From Sycobia sp. Sy_11 (Eukaryota; Arthropoda; Insecta; Hymenoptera; Epichrysomallidae): a stretch of DNA of 64,000 nucleotides. Positions 26,112 through 39,568 of this stretch are shown here, piece by piece. How positions within the stretch are numbered: position 1 is the first letter of the stretch; every line of letters begins with the position of its first letter. Below the pieces are notes generated by a model. That model did no database searches. It worked only from the letters and a program-made list of their open reading frames with translations, and had not been told where the DNA came from. The stretch spans positions 2,003,501 to 2,067,500 of the forward strand of contig JACCIC010000005.1 in assembly GCA_018907035.1 (NCBI GenBank), given 5' to 3'. The translations under genes were made by a program, and so were the position numbers.

Positions 26112-26810
26112 TTGAATAAAAATACGTTGACATACGTCAACGTCAAACATACGTTGACATACACTTTAAATTATAAAAATAATAATGCTACATCTTGTTC
26201 TTTTTGTCAAGCACCACATTTTTTGAACTATTGTAAGCATTTCGCAGATTTTGTACCAGCAAAGAAGAAAAAATATGCAGCACAATCCAAACTCTGTTTC
26301 AATTGCCTAAGCTCTAAGCATATATTTGAAGAGTGTCCCTCAAAAGTTAACTGCTACTGTTGCGATGGAAAACACCATACGAAGCTTTATTCTGAGAAAT
26401 TAAGCAATAAGACAATCGCCAGTCTTCGAGAGACGCTAGATGGTCCCGGAAATTGGATTCACTTTACGGCTTCAGATAGAAAGACTTCTCAACCGTTGCT
26501 AGCTACTGCAGTAGCTGTTTTTGAATTCTCAGAAGCTCCTCATACTACTACTCGAGTCTTATTAGACTCGTGCGCCGAAAAATCTTTCATATCTGAAAAT
26601 ATGGCTAAAATTGTATCTACAAATTTTAAACCAGTATACATTGCCGTGTCTGGTTTGAATCGCACGATTAATGAAATGGCTCGTGCCAAAGTACAGCTTA
26701 CTTTGAAGTCTCTAATACATCCAGAATTTTCTCTTAATTTTATAATCTTAGTAGTGAAGCGTGTCTCTCATTTGCTGCGAACAGACAAAATCGCTTCGGA
26801 ACACTCATAA
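26112..26810 (+). pseudogene. BEL/Pao gag zinc knuckles and aspartic protease remnant
   Basis: This is the longest intact piece of the element (232 codons). It carries a C-x2-C-x3-H-x4-C knuckle at residues 29-41, a classic C-x2-C-x4-H-x4-C knuckle at 62-75, and a third C-x2-C-x3-HH at 81-89, an arrangement typical of BEL/Pao gag. About 60 residues later RVLLDSCAEKSFISENMA (148-165) aligns with the protease active-site block, but the D-S/T-G triad reads D-S-C, so the catalytic loop glycine is lost. The frame stops at 26810 before any polymerase. It is part of a dead element, not a host gene. Confidence 0.75.
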
Positions 26811-26996
26811 CTCTAAGTAAGACATGCATCCGAGCTGCGGAGCTTTTAGAGTGCTGTTAAATACACTTATTTTACTTGTTTATGAGCATATTGAACTATA
26901 TACTTGTAGAAGTTATTTTACCTTATCGATATTGCTCTTGGAAGTCCTCCTTGACGTATGCACTCCAAAACAACGAAGTCCCCCGGAAATTTTTTG

Positions 26997-27114
26997 GTCC
27001 ATATATATTTCTACAAAGAGTAGGCTTTTTCAGAAATTTAACAACTCAGACATACATCAATTACCATGCGTTCAGAAAGAGAACAGCAAGAATTTTACTT
27101 CTCAGAACTATGAT
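26997..27114 (+). repeat. Diverged direct repeat, copy 1 (118 bp)
   Basis: Begins GTCCATATATATTTCTAC and ends ACTATGAT. It aligns over its length to 28262-28381 with roughly 80% identity by eye and a 2-nt gap. It lies just 3' of the BEL/Pao remnant. Reading through shows related peptides in both copies (YINYHAFRKRTA against YIDRRVFTKRTA), so the unit may once have been coding. Origin unknown. Confidence 0.7.
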
Positions 27115-28261
27115 ATATGCGGTTATGTTTTAAATTAAAATATAACTTTTAAGGATTGAGTGGCGATAGAATCTGTAAATATAAACAGAACACGCCACCA
27201 CTAATAGTAGAGTAAATTTTTCTATAAAATATTTGAAACACTAATGTGAACTAGCTAAATCACTCTAGCTTTCCATGTATCTTGCGATGTGTACATACGA
27301 AGAAATCTTTCCCTTAGTTCACCCGCTCCTAAGTGTAGCGGTTGACATATGACAGCCACGGTCGGACACCCCGGGGGACAGCACACTACATACGCATCGG
27401 TATAACTTTCCTCTCGACTGATATATCCATTACTACTTTTTCGTGCTTTAAATATTAGATTATGACAAAGTATGAAGGTTAGCGAAGTTTGGCATCATGC
27501 CATGCATTGCAGTTGCGCGAACAAAAAATCCTTTTCTTATTTCATAAGTTTCGTACTGTCGTCTGTTTTCTAATCCCATACGTGCAATATCTTTCATATT
27601 TTTATAATCCATTGCTCGCGAGTTTCTTTTTTTTGTTTTGAGTATTGTATTTTCCAATATGTTAAAAGCAGTATGAATTAGTATTATGCTCTAATAGATA
27701 AACTATTATTATAGATAATAGAACTTAATTTATCTATATCTCTTATATGAGAGATATTCCAGAGAAGAAGTTAATCGTCCATGACCTTCATTAAGTTATT
27801 ACGGCTAAATCTAGCTTAAAATATGAGAACGTATAATAATTTTATAAGCAGAACAATTGAATAAAAAGTAAAGAAATTCATCAAAGTACACTGATCGCTT
27901 TTATACCTCGAAGAACTTAAAAAAATCCCATTACCTAAAACTCAATGCTTTAACATGATTCATGCGTAGCGTAAAACATCAATTATAGCACAAACATAGA
28001 AATCTATTGTTACGATAGCTTTTTTAATTGGTTGATTTATAATTAAAGATTATTCTTCTTCTTGACATATGTGGTAGATTGGAAGCTTTTTTAATGTACT
28101 GTAGCATTACTGTAAAGCATTTGGACGATGTGGGATGTTTATTTTTAGTTCTAAGGAAAGATGCCCACAGACTTATTATTGGTCAAGAGTATAAAATATT
28201 TAAAATTTAAACCAGTTAATAAGAACCACCGATGTAGTCTTCGTAAAGAACTATGCAACAT

Positions 28262-28381
28262 GTCCATATATATTTCTACAAATAGTTGGCTTTTTCTGAA
28301 ATTGAAAGATCCAGACAAATATATCGATCGCCGTGTATTTACAAAGAGAACTGCAAGTACTTTACTTGTCATAACTATGAT
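28262..28381 (+). repeat. Diverged direct repeat, copy 2 (120 bp)
   Basis: Partner of 26997-27114, in the same orientation about 1.15 kb away. This copy is open throughout in one frame (SIYISTNSWLFLKLKDPDKY and onward), whereas copy 1 has a 2-nt deletion that shifts the frame midway. Confidence 0.7.
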
Positions 28382-31370
28382 GTTAATATAACACGAAATA
28401 GGGTGATTAGAAATCAAGTTCAGTAGTATAGAAGACAATATCTAACATTCGTTTAACTTATATAGAATTCGTATAGTTTCAACTATTACTCATTCCGTCT
28501 CATTAAAATAAAATGTACTGGTTTCAGAAGGTTATCAATGATAGAAATATCTGATGTAACTATGATACACCAGCGCCTAATTCAAAGTTCCAATCTACGA
28601 AGGTTGTAAATCAAAATCCATATTCTGTTGATGAGGATGAAATTGACGAGGTTAAATTTTCCAGGTTTCAATGCTATTTTTAATCAGTAGGTATTAGCGC
28701 CAGAATCTGTCGTACGGATATATAATAGAAAAATAATTTTATTCGGAGATATTCAGAATATTAAAAATTTAAAATTTATATTTGGAATGAAAATCCAAAT
28801 CTAATATAGAAGATGATGACGCAAGTGTTATGGAGTAATTTAATATGATGAATCCTCATTTATACAATTTCACAATGTCCTTATGCATATAAAATAGTTA
28901 ACAATAATTATTGGATTTATAATGGAAATAAGTGAGACTGGATTATTTATCTTATTTATCTGTAGCTTATATTGTTAATATTGTACAAAAAAAGAATGTT
29001 TTCTCAGGAAAAACACGGTAAATAAATGTTTTTTTTGTAAACAATATATTGCACTGATCAATAGTCATCTAAAGGCCAAAGGCTAAAAAATGGAAGATTC
29101 AAAAATTATTGTACACCTCTCTAACTTTAAAACCACATCCATCTAACGATTACTAAAACGTGATTTTCTGGCTCCTGTGCGACGTGAAATCAAGATCGAG
29201 AATGCGCAAGTTTATTTTTACCTCCACGAGAATTTTTTCCCTTTCCCCTCATAGAAGTGCCATATTTCACGAGCAAAAAAAAAATATAACGCGTGTCGAA
29301 ATGTTCTGTTGCTTGAAAAATTCTGTTTGTGTACTGGTTTTGAAATACGGGCATCGCTCGCGGTCGAGATAACTAGTATTAAGGGAGTTTGAAAATCAAT
29401 TAAATATTCCAAATACGCGGCATAATGTATCTATATAGTTGTAGCATTGGAATTTCCGGCTACATGGAAATATGCTCTCGTGCAAAATAGAGAGAGAACG
29501 GTTTACCTTGATCTGGGAATTTAGGCGGTGACAAAAAGCATACGTACGTTTTGGGCAGGATAGAAAAAATAACGAAATCTTTAATTTCATTCCAATAAAA
29601 TTAAACGGAGCTAACTTAATTCAAATTGATCACTGTTTATTGTTGTTTTAAATTATTGCTAAGCCTCATGGAAATGACAGATGAAACAAGGAGGATCGCG
29701 AAATATTTTTACAGTTATAAAGTTTATAAATTTATGTCCTATCGAAGAAAAATGATCGATATGATCAATGCAAGCAATCGCGTTCAATGGAAAAATTCTA
29801 CAAGCAATTTGCAGAATTTCAACTCCGGCGATTATCGTACCTGAATTCGCCAACTGCTCTTAGTATTATTAGATACAATGATAGGAAATATACAACGAAA
29901 AATAGATGCGCATACGTGTTTATTTATCATAAGCAAACTCGGTAAATGTATATTCGCGCAAAAAATTGTTCCAGCATCCTTTATTACGCTTCTTTCATCG
30001 CAATCCTTCGTCCAAATATGAAGATGAAATAAGCGAGAACGAGCCGTGAGAGAAGGAGCAAGACAGTGAGAGGGGGGAGGGGATTCAAGCAAAAAGTGGC
30101 AATCTGGGCGAACCGCGTGTGAAGCAATACGCGCAATCAGGGTCGTCCACTTTTACGAGCCGCGTTGGATTACACATGGGATTTCTATCGAAAATGATAC
30201 GGAAAGCATTCGGGCGCGCGAACGCTTTATCCCGTGTATACGCGGGCGCGCGCGCGCGCGCGCACATAACTATAAATTGCGCAAAGTTCGCTCGAAATTA
30301 TCCCGTTCGACTGTATAGCAAAGCCGTGTATTTCTATCTAGAAATTCGCGAAATATGTGTATAAATTTGTATGCGCGCGCGCGCACGCGCGTGTATGCGT
30401 GTGTGTATGCGTGCGAAAACCTGAAAGTCGAAACTGTATACGCGAATCTAACGGCGCACTCGATAATTGGGACTCCCCGCTCAGGAATAGGAGTGCGTGA
30501 TTAGGCAGACGACGTATATAATTTGCGAATATATATGTATACTTAATTTATCCGGTATCCTGCCGATCGTATGCGCGTCCCCACGTCCAAATTAGGAACG
30601 AAATGTATCTTCGATCTGCACCGTATTACATCGGTACATATTTTCGTCTAAGGGGATGTCGGGGTAAAAACTGACGGTCGCGGTACGAGGAAGGTGGTAC
30701 TCTAGATGGTAGAATAACCAAGGTACCGTTGAGCTGCAAATATAGCTGCCACCGAGAGGAAAAAGAAAATTATCGTAGCGTTTGCAATTTTAGTGCAAAA
30801 GGAAATACCGTGACGGAACGTGAAAAATAAGTATTAACGCGTCGTCAAAAGGAGCAAGGGGGCATTGAAGGGAAAATGGAGAGAGGGAGCGAGAGAGAAA
30901 GAGAACTGTTCTCTATAATATGAGCGCGAAAGCAAAAGGACGAAGGAACCGAGATGTACGAACGTCCCTTCCCCCACCCCTCCGATGCCAGAGCGCTGGC
31001 GCTCGCGCGAATTTAGGTTATCGACTCGCCAGGCGCGGTGGCTTGATCGGTATGCGAGTGTGCGCATAAAGAAAATCAAGAGTTACGAAATTCACGGGCG
31101 CGCGCTCGCTCGCGCCTGTCTCACCTTGACCACTCGTGTCCTTTGAGTCTTCGGATGCGCTCCTCCAGTCTGACGCTCGCCCATTACCGCGAGACCGCGC
31201 CCGCGTCCGTCGACTGCGTTTGACAATAATTCTATATGTTTATCGCATTGCGGTAGGTATAATCGACGATTGCGAGAAGGACTGGGGGAAACAGTTCGCA
31301 AAAATTTCAAGTTTTTCAATTGACGATCGGATTGGAATGAATGATTAATATTCGAGGGTATATAAGATAC

Positions 31371-31372
<2 letters not shown>

Positions 31373-31416
<44 letters not shown>
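31373..31416. repeat. (TA)n microsatellite, 44 bp
   Basis: First long array after an 8.7-kb gap without one. Confidence 0.97.
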
Positions 31417-31419
<3 letters not shown>

Positions 31420-32654
31420 TTTCTGTTATAATTGTACTCATATGTATTACAATACAATAAAGTACAATAAATTTATCTCAAATTTGAAACAAAATAATAG
31501 AACGAGAAAAAGAAGGTTCGATCGGATAATCAGTATTAGATCTAATTTATTTGTATTTGTACGAAGTGAATAAATACAATCAACGAATATTATCAACGAA
31601 CGTATCGACGAGTTCTCTACTGTACTTACACGAGTTATCAGAACTTTCCGCAAAGTTAGATTGCGGTCGAGATTAAGTTTATATATTACACGATCCGTTT
31701 TCGAGTTCATCTTGGAAATAAATTTCCGCTTAACTTATTGGTTCGGCAATAAAAATCCGACACATATAAACATCATCTACAAAGCATTTATTACTAGAGA
31801 TCCGAATGGGAGAGATGAAAATAAAATTTCTAATCGACATATATGATATTTCGTAAATTATTATATACACATACATTTCGAATTGGTGTTTATGAGTGGC
31901 GATGTATTGCATGAAATTAACATAATTAACGAATTTCTCAATCGACGCTGGGAATTGCAGTCTATATATATATATATATATATATATATCGCCGAGTATT
32001 TGAAAACTATTCAATTTGAATTTCTAAGATTATATATATACTAATTGGCTATTTGACAAAAATGACGTTTATTTGTATAATTCCGACCAGACGTTGGCTC
32101 GAGATAATTTTTAGGTCAAGCGAAAATTAGCATAGAGCAAGATTAAACGATATAATTCATCGGCGCGATAAGGACGGCTTTTTGAAGATTCATTAATATA
32201 CGCCTTGCCTAGATATCTCAAATCTGACTCGCGACTGTACATAATAAACAACTGTGACGTATGCGATTTTATGCCAGTGTATTATCGTGAAATAGACGCT
32301 CTCATTATATGCAGACATTTCTGCAGAAAAATTAGAATAGAGAGGGATAAGCGAAGCAGCAAAAATTTTTGCCAGAATCGCGGCGGACGTATGATTTTGT
32401 AATCCCGCGCGCGCGCGCGTTAACTCGAAAAGTAACGAAGCAGCGAAGTCTCTTCGCCGTCCGCAATGACGCTAACAGTTTGCGCAAACTCGGAGGAGAT
32501 CTCGCATATGATGATCGCCGTGGCGATGAACTTCGTGTGCCGCGAGGCATAGCGCCACTTCATATACACCGATGCGTGTACGCGCGCGCGCGCGTATGTG
32601 TGAGAGTGTTTATATATAAGCTTATGCAACTTATATTGGGTGTGCAACTTATGT

Positions 32655-32659
<5 letters not shown>

Positions 32660-32706
<47 letters not shown>
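32660..32706. repeat. (TA)n microsatellite, 47 bp
   Basis: Follows a CpG-rich patch and an imperfect duplication of ATGCAACTTAT/GTGCAACTTAT. Confidence 0.97.
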
Positions 32707-32711
<5 letters not shown>

Positions 32712-33918
32712 GCTTCGGTACAATTCGGTGACGAAGATTTACAGGCGAGCATCTGTTCCCTCGCCGTTTCGCAATTTTTCCCAATAGCTATAATTATAAT
32801 TGCTTTTATTCAATCGCATAGGCGAGACTATTCAAGATAAAGAAGAAGAAGAAGAAAAATTCGACATTTTACGTAGAAATCGTGGATAACATTACGTATA
32901 GCTTAACGGCGCGTAGGTTCAATAACAATTGCTAATAATACAGGAACGATAAAACGTAATGCACGAAATGGAATTTATTTAAAATTTTATTGCGCGCGAT
33001 GGGAATCGAAATTGAACGTTTTATACTCGTAGTAAACGTAAAAAAAAAAAAAAACGAACGTTTTCCAGCGAAAACAAGGCCGCCAATTTTTAAGATCTGT
33101 TAGCGAAATTCTTTATTTCGCAACGTATTCAAATTTATTCGTAACTAAGACAAAGGAAAATATACAGAATCGATCGATGTCTACCCTAAATGGATAGAGA
33201 CAGAATAGATATGCGGGTTGTTTCATTTTTTTTTTTTGTTCTCACTACTTTTAAAAGGTTTTAAGTTACGTCAGACGGATGAAAACAAAATTCTATAATA
33301 CATTTCCCTATTTAAGTAGAGATACAATCCTATTTTCCACTACTGTCGTTTACGCTAAAAAGACTATTTTACACTAACAAACAAATCAGCTAATATTTAT
33401 ATGCATAAGGATTAAGATTTTCAAGAATTTTCTATTATAATGAAAGAATTATAATGAAAAGAAGAAAAAAAATAGTAAAAAAATAGTAAAAAATTCAAAT
33501 TCAAATTAACCCTTATTTAAATTAAATTTCAATGCCAATATATGTAAGTCCAGAAGTGCGTTACACCGTATCAAAGTAATAATTAGTGTATTGAAACAGA
33601 ATTCTAATTATATATTTTTTTTATTTACATTTTATTTATGTATTATCGATATAACTTCGATTAGTTGCCCCCATCATGATCACAGATTTGCCAAAAAAAA
33701 TTTTTATATCGATCCCGTTCGCAACAATCTAAATGAACTGCCAGAAAAAAAAACATCTTCGCCCAAAAACACACGTACAATACGACTATTATCTGGCGTA
33801 CATAGATAATATATGCTTCGACTTTGCCGCGGTCACGTTATTGAAACGGCCAACGCGTTGAAAATTCATTTGGATGGAGCTCGGCGAAATATGAAAATCA
33901 CGTTTACTTAATAATAAT

Positions 33919-33921
<3 letters not shown>

Positions 33922-33989
<68 letters not shown>
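33922..33989. repeat. (TAA)n-(TA)n array
   Basis: Short TAA units lead into a 68-bp TA tract, about the longest pure TA tract in the window. Confidence 0.97.
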
Positions 33990-33992
<3 letters not shown>

Positions 33993-35573
33993 CGCGTAAT
34001 ACGCGAGAGTCGCTTTAATAGCAAACGCTTACACGATTGAAAGCGAAAAAAATTTTACATGTCGCGATTACGTTGTTACTGAATCTCTTCAGTAGGCAGT
34101 CTCTTTTTTCTTTATAAATATTTGCATCAGCAAAGTATAACGTAAGTTTATCGAGTAAACGTTAAGTAAATCAATAATAATTAAAACTATTTGTATTGCT
34201 TGTAAGTGAATTAAAAGTATAAAGAAACGATGTATGCAAAAAACCCACATCGATTATTATATTCTTTTATAATATGTAGTTTATAATATGATTAAAAAAT
34301 AATTTTTTAATTGCCAAATTTACTGCAGAATTTACTGTCTCTACTTATCTTATGTAATTTACTTTACGTATAATCATACGAAAAATAATAAATCCATTTT
34401 ATGGAACATCATTGTTAATAGTTAAATTTTTTTATTTAACTTTATTAATTTAATTTACTTTTAGTATTACGTAATTTGTTGAATTATTTATTTTTAATAT
34501 ACGCGTTACGTTTATAGTTCGAGATAAAACATCTAAAAGAAGTTAATTTGTTAATTTTAGAATCAAATTTCTTTTCAAATTTTGAACTATTAATATTTTA
34601 CTAAATAAAATATTATTCCTCTTGTTCTAGAATAATTGGAAATATTCGCAGAAACATATGAAGTTAACAATAGAAAACTAATTTTCGTGTTTTATTGTCC
34701 GATTTATCTTAATCGAATATAAAATAACTATATAAATCGCTCATAAGAGCTTTCTAGAATGGATAGAAACAATTAAATAATTATTTGAATAGTACTAAAT
34801 AAATAATATGCTTGATTAAACTAAATATTTCGGTAATTTAATCAGCTATATTTGTTTCATTCATTGTAATAAATCCTGATGGCAGACGTTGTAAAGAATC
34901 TGATTGTCGTACTGCCCAACTGGACAAGGTGAGAAAATAGTCATATTATTATTTTTTTTCACCCCATCCAATCCGACAGCAGGGCCGTCACGTTCATTAC
35001 AAGATACAGTAATTTCGACTAAGTATTTTTTTTTATTTTTGATTCGAATAACATTTATACGCTTCGAATAAATATTCATTTGATACTCCTGCAATAATTT
35101 TTTTTTCTTCTATTAATTAATATTTTCCGCTCAATTGCAGAGATTCCGAATGGTTTCGTGTTAAAAAAATGGCAATGGTATCGCAAACATCGATAGCGTC
35201 CATATCGTAATAAAACAAATATATAAAACATCCAACTTAAGCACAGAAATATATCCTATCTGTACTGGCTCTTCATCGAGACTCAAAGTGCACATTATAG
35301 TGGAAATTCACCTCAACGATACTGACAAAAGAGAGTCTCGAGTTTCGAGAGGTCGCACGCGTGAAAAAATCTCTGCGCATACTTCACGCACAGGCTCTAC
35401 CGCGGAATGTACCCCCCCCCCCCAATGGTTGGGTTGGAAGTAGGGGGGGGGGAGATGAATAAGGGGTCGAGGTAACACGGACAACGAGACTGCTTGTGCG
35501 TATATGCATCGAGAAGAAAATGGGAGACATTACATACGCGCCTCGTGAGTACGCGCGCGCATAAGTACAAGTA

Positions 35574-35576
<3 letters not shown>

Positions 35577-35622
<46 letters not shown>
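35577..35622. repeat. (TA)n microsatellite, 46 bp, next to exon B donor
   Basis: Its near end is about 9 bp inside the intron from the exon B 5' splice site (35632). Confidence 0.97.
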
Positions 35623-35625
<3 letters not shown>

Positions 35626-35632
35626 CACTTAC

Positions 35633-35790
35633 CGGCGTAAGTGCTCTTGAAGCTCTCGTGCAGCTTGAAGGTGAAGGGTATGTGGACCTTCATCATTTTC
35701 ATCTGCGGTATGCGGGGCGAGTGGGCCATGACTCCGCCGGTGCCGCCGAACATCAGGTCGTCCCCATGGACGCGCAGCACCATCATGTTC
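35633..35790 (-). CDS. Second coding exon (exon B) of the same unrecognised gene
   Basis: On the - strand a TTTCAG acceptor precedes position 35790, and the exon ends at 35633 with a near-consensus donor (GCCG|GTAAGTGG). It is 158 nt: one base completes the AG-split codon of exon A to give Arg, then 52 codons, then one base left over (phase 1). The peptide begins NMMVLRVHGDDLMFGGTGG and continues with a Met/Lys-rich stretch and KVHIPFTFKLHESFKS, ending near YAG. It is GC-rich with strong third-position G/C, unlike neighbouring DNA. In the joined model it lies just after the membrane segment. The gene must continue toward lower coordinates; I could not place the next exon. No family recognised. 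Confidence 0.65.
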
Positions 35791-36360
35791 CTGAAACACA
35801 TTTTCGCCCAAATTACACACTTACGCAAATACATAGGTTTTATATATATATATACGCGTAAAATATGCGCGTCTAGGGTGCCGTGTTCCGGCAGCTCATA
35901 TATATATATTATATTTATATATAGTCCCGTTGGCGTTGTCGCGCACGCACAAATATATCACACCACCTCGAGAATTCGAGCGCACGCGTTTTACATCCCT
36001 CGACTTGCTGACAAGGTTTTCTGTTAATTGCTCAGGGCACGGTTCTACGTTCCCAGAGGTATTCGCGGGGATCGCGCGATTGTTTTTAGTTTTTTTTTTT
36101 TTTTTTAATTTCCCCGCAGTGTAATAAAAAAATTTTTTTATTCAATTCGAGGAATTAACGATATTTTAGTCAAGTATTTTTGATCAAAACAAAAAAAATA
36201 ATAATAATAACGCAGTTTATACGAAGGGCGAGAAATGAGAAAGTTTAGAATTAACGAAAGTTCGACGATATTTCTTAGTAGTATATAAGCTGCAATATTA
36301 TTTATCCCAAAGTTTATTCTTCGATAATTGATTCTTTTTTCTCGTTTGGTTGATATACAT

Positions 36361-36403
36361 ACACACGTGCGCGCGCGCGCACACACACACACACGCACAC
36401 ACA
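36361..36403. repeat. (CA)n/(CG)n alternating tract
   Basis: Alternating purine-pyrimidine with a CG-rich core and CA flanks, a Z-DNA-prone type of sequence. Confidence 0.95.
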
Positions 36404-39115
36404 CAATACAAACAGCATGGGTTCCGATTTATCATTGGAATAAGAAGACCTGAATCGATAAATGTGAGAGTAATTTTGTTAGCTTTGTTAGCTTAAGCAC
36501 TAAAAGCATCGGTTTATCTCCATCAGAATGTATTAAACGACGAAATTTTCTTTTGCCGTACTCAGGCTATTTACTCGGTCGGCACAGTTCGATTCGCTCG
36601 CCATGAAGAATTTTACAAACGGTGACTTCCCGTATCCGTGCATTTTTATTTTTATTTATAGCAATTATGCACTATTTTCGCTTCGATACTCTGCGTATGT
36701 AGGAAATTTTATTCTGTAAAAGAAATACGCTTTGCAGTTAATTTTAAGTTACAGATAGATAAAAGTATTCTAAAGATAAGGGACGTTTTTTATACGTACA
36801 AACTAATAGGATAGAAAGAAACGAGCCGACGCGCGGTGGTTCCAAATCGTCAAAAATGGCTTAAACGTCCAGTTGCAAGTGAATTTACAGAATAAGAATA
36901 TTAAAACAAAAGTACGGAAAGATAGATCAAGTATTGAGGTATGAAAATCAGGTGCGCCAGAGCTCAAATACGATTTATGCAAAATTACAGCGTGTCACCA
37001 ATTGAAAAAACAAACAAGTTTTTATTTGACATGTACAAAGAATAAAAGTAATATACCCTCTTGTACAAAAATAAAAGTAATATATTATTCCAATTAATAT
37101 TTTAATCCACTAATTACAAATGTCGCACTTAAAATAAGCCTCGTTTTAACTATCATGGCGAAAGCCAAGAAAAAACCATTTTCAAAAACCGTACAATCAT
37201 GTTCGGAATAACTTATCTTCGAAAATACGATGAATTTCAAAAACTACTTTTTTTTTGTTTATTAATAAATCTATCCCTTGTTACATAGGATTCATTTTCG
37301 TTATATATGTGCATTGTAATAACGCGAGTAAACAGGAGTTACGACCTGCAAGATCGAAAGGAAAAACTAAATAAAAGTTGATCGCGTCAGAGCTCGCGTC
37401 ACAAAACAATATATGTGTGTGATATCTCCATGAAAGGACTATTTAGATCAGAAAATAATAATTAAATAAACAATTATAGATTAAGAATTGATTATAATAT
37501 ATACATTTGATCATTACAGCGAGAAGTCGCGTTATATGACGACTGACACTTAATTTGGTCCAAATGGAGCAAGGTAATTCCGATTACACTGATTTGCATT
37601 GGGCGCAATTTAATCCGAGGAGAAGTCGATCGACCGCCGATTAACCGGCAATTTGTAAATAAGAAGAAAAAAAACATATCTTGGCAATGGACAAGCGTTA
37701 AGTTCTATAACTTTAAAGGACTCGTTGTCAAGGCAAACAAAGTTACTTTCCGCTCAATTTCGACCGAATGCCATTGCGTGGTTTTTCCTTTTTAGTAGCT
37801 TATTATAATTTTGTACTGGGTAAAATATGACGCAATACATTTCAGAAACGTATGTAATTCAATAAAAAAAAAGAGACAAGTATGATATACCCACTGCGAA
37901 GATCATACATTGTTAAATGACACGCGTTTCGTGAAAAAGTATCTTGAGACTTGCTAGAATGTTATTTTCATGTACGAAAGAAACTGGAATGAAATTTTTC
38001 AATGCTGAGATGACTGTTCAAATTTTACATTGACCATTGCTTTTTTATCTTAACTTTTAACACGGCCTCTTATAAGACAGTCGGGAATAAGCTTAGCATT
38101 TTGATTAACATTCTTAAAACGTTTATGACCCTGTACTCCTTGAAAATTTATCAACCTTTCGGCTCGATCTCTAACCAAAAAGAGCATCTTTTGCGAGTGA
38201 TCAACCAATTTCGATCGATCATCTCTGCAAAGAGACATAACGTGTATTATTATCTGCCACACTGAAGTGAAGAAAATATAAGGTTAAACATACGAGTTCG
38301 ATAGCCTATACTGAAACAAAGAAATAGGAACTGCTGGCTGGATTAGACGAGTAATATTCCTCCAACGTTTGGGGAAACTATCTGGTTATTTCGAATATCT
38401 ATCCAACTATACACTTTATATTTCGAGTTTCTTATAATATTTCATTTATTACACGCATCGACTTCATAAAAGAGCTTTTCTTGGTTGTCTTACATATATA
38501 TAATTGGCGCGATACTTCCTTCAACATAAAATGTGGAAAAATACGAGTGTGAATATACATTAACATATACAAGTAATATCTTTGCCTGACATAATGTAAA
38601 ATAATTAAATAATTATTAGTTAGCGATTATAAAAATTATGAATTAATAAAATTTTTTCATACTACTCGATAGACTTTTATTAGAATCCATTATTATTAGA
38701 TCTAATTTGCGCGGACCTTTTGTATCTATATATACTCAAACTTAATTAAAGTTAGGGAAGTTTGGAGCTCAAGCAAGCTTAGAGAAGTAGGATTATTATC
38801 TGGGGTGAAATAGTTCTGTCCTTTTCATCTGGCACTTAATTGACTCGAGTTTAATAATAGTATCATACAATGCGAAAAAGTTGTAAAAAAAATATCATTA
38901 GTAAACCCGCTGAACAGTTATAATTAATGAAATATCATAAACGAAAAAGAACCATCGGAATAACGAGAATTTTTAAAAATGGAACGAAATACCATATAAA
39001 ATATTTCAAACAAAATGACAATGGCATTCAGGACATCCATGGAATAATAATCCCTGGCTTCTTGATACGCGCGACCTCACTGCGGTCTACCTTCACAAAA
39101 GGTCTCGCGAAAAAG

Positions 39116-39116
<1 letters not shown>

Positions 39117-39170
<54 letters not shown>
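39117..39170. repeat. (GA)n microsatellite, about 54 bp
   Basis: Inverted partner of the CT array at 39569-39617. Confidence 0.97.
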
Positions 39171-39172
<2 letters not shown>

Positions 39173-39272
39173 AGAGAGAAGGTACCGCGGGAAATTTAAT
39201 TATCCCAGCTCTCGTGATATGCCGTCAGACAATACACATCAGTGCTTCAATATGTGCATTATACCTCAACAA

Positions 39273-39273
<1 letters not shown>

Positions 39274-39324
<51 letters not shown>
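39274..39324. repeat. (TA)n microsatellite, 51 bp
   Basis: Lies between the GA and CT arrays. Confidence 0.97.
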
Positions 39325-39327
<3 letters not shown>

Positions 39328-39561
39328 TGAGGAGAGGGAAGAGGGAAGGACGTAGCGGATCGTCGAAAGCCGCGCATGGACGGACAAAACGCGCGTCTGC
39401 ACTCGCCGAGATATAGGGAGCGCGCTGGGGGAGGGGGATATCGCGCGCGAGATGCGACCCTCTAATTATGCAAACGAAATTAGATAACCGACTCGGATGG
39501 ATTCCGCGTCTATATGGGAAGGTTCGCTAATCGTGCGCAACATTTCGTAGTCGTCGTCTAA

Positions 39562-39568
<7 letters not shown>

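Larger units (their letters stand above)
25101..26820 (+). mobile_element. Decayed BEL/Pao LTR retrotransposon, gag-protease part
   Basis: Gag-like and protease-like blocks appear in the correct order on the + strand but in broken frames. They are KVKLPKFNGTQHYWQSF (about 25540-25590), an HLRKLLHTALESKNVF block (25870-26030), three Cys/His knuckles, then a protease-like segment (26112-26810). A leader-like TGGTCCTTCGAGCCGG at 25101-25116 resembles sequence seen just after the 5' LTR in insect BEL elements; that is recollection, not a search. No reverse transcriptase, integrase or flanking LTR pair was recognised, so the copy is truncated as well as broken. Confidence 0.75.
28382..35632. other. 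Non-coding block, possibly downstream intron of the - strand gene
   Basis: 28.4-29.9 kb is AT-rich with nothing recognised. 30.05-31.3 kb is CpG-rich with (CG)n tracts. 32.1-32.6 kb is a second CpG-rich patch. 33.0-35.1 kb is very AT-rich with no gene visible. A C-run and G-run inverted pair lies at 35412-35452. If exons A and B are real, some or all of this is intron 2. Confidence 0.5.
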
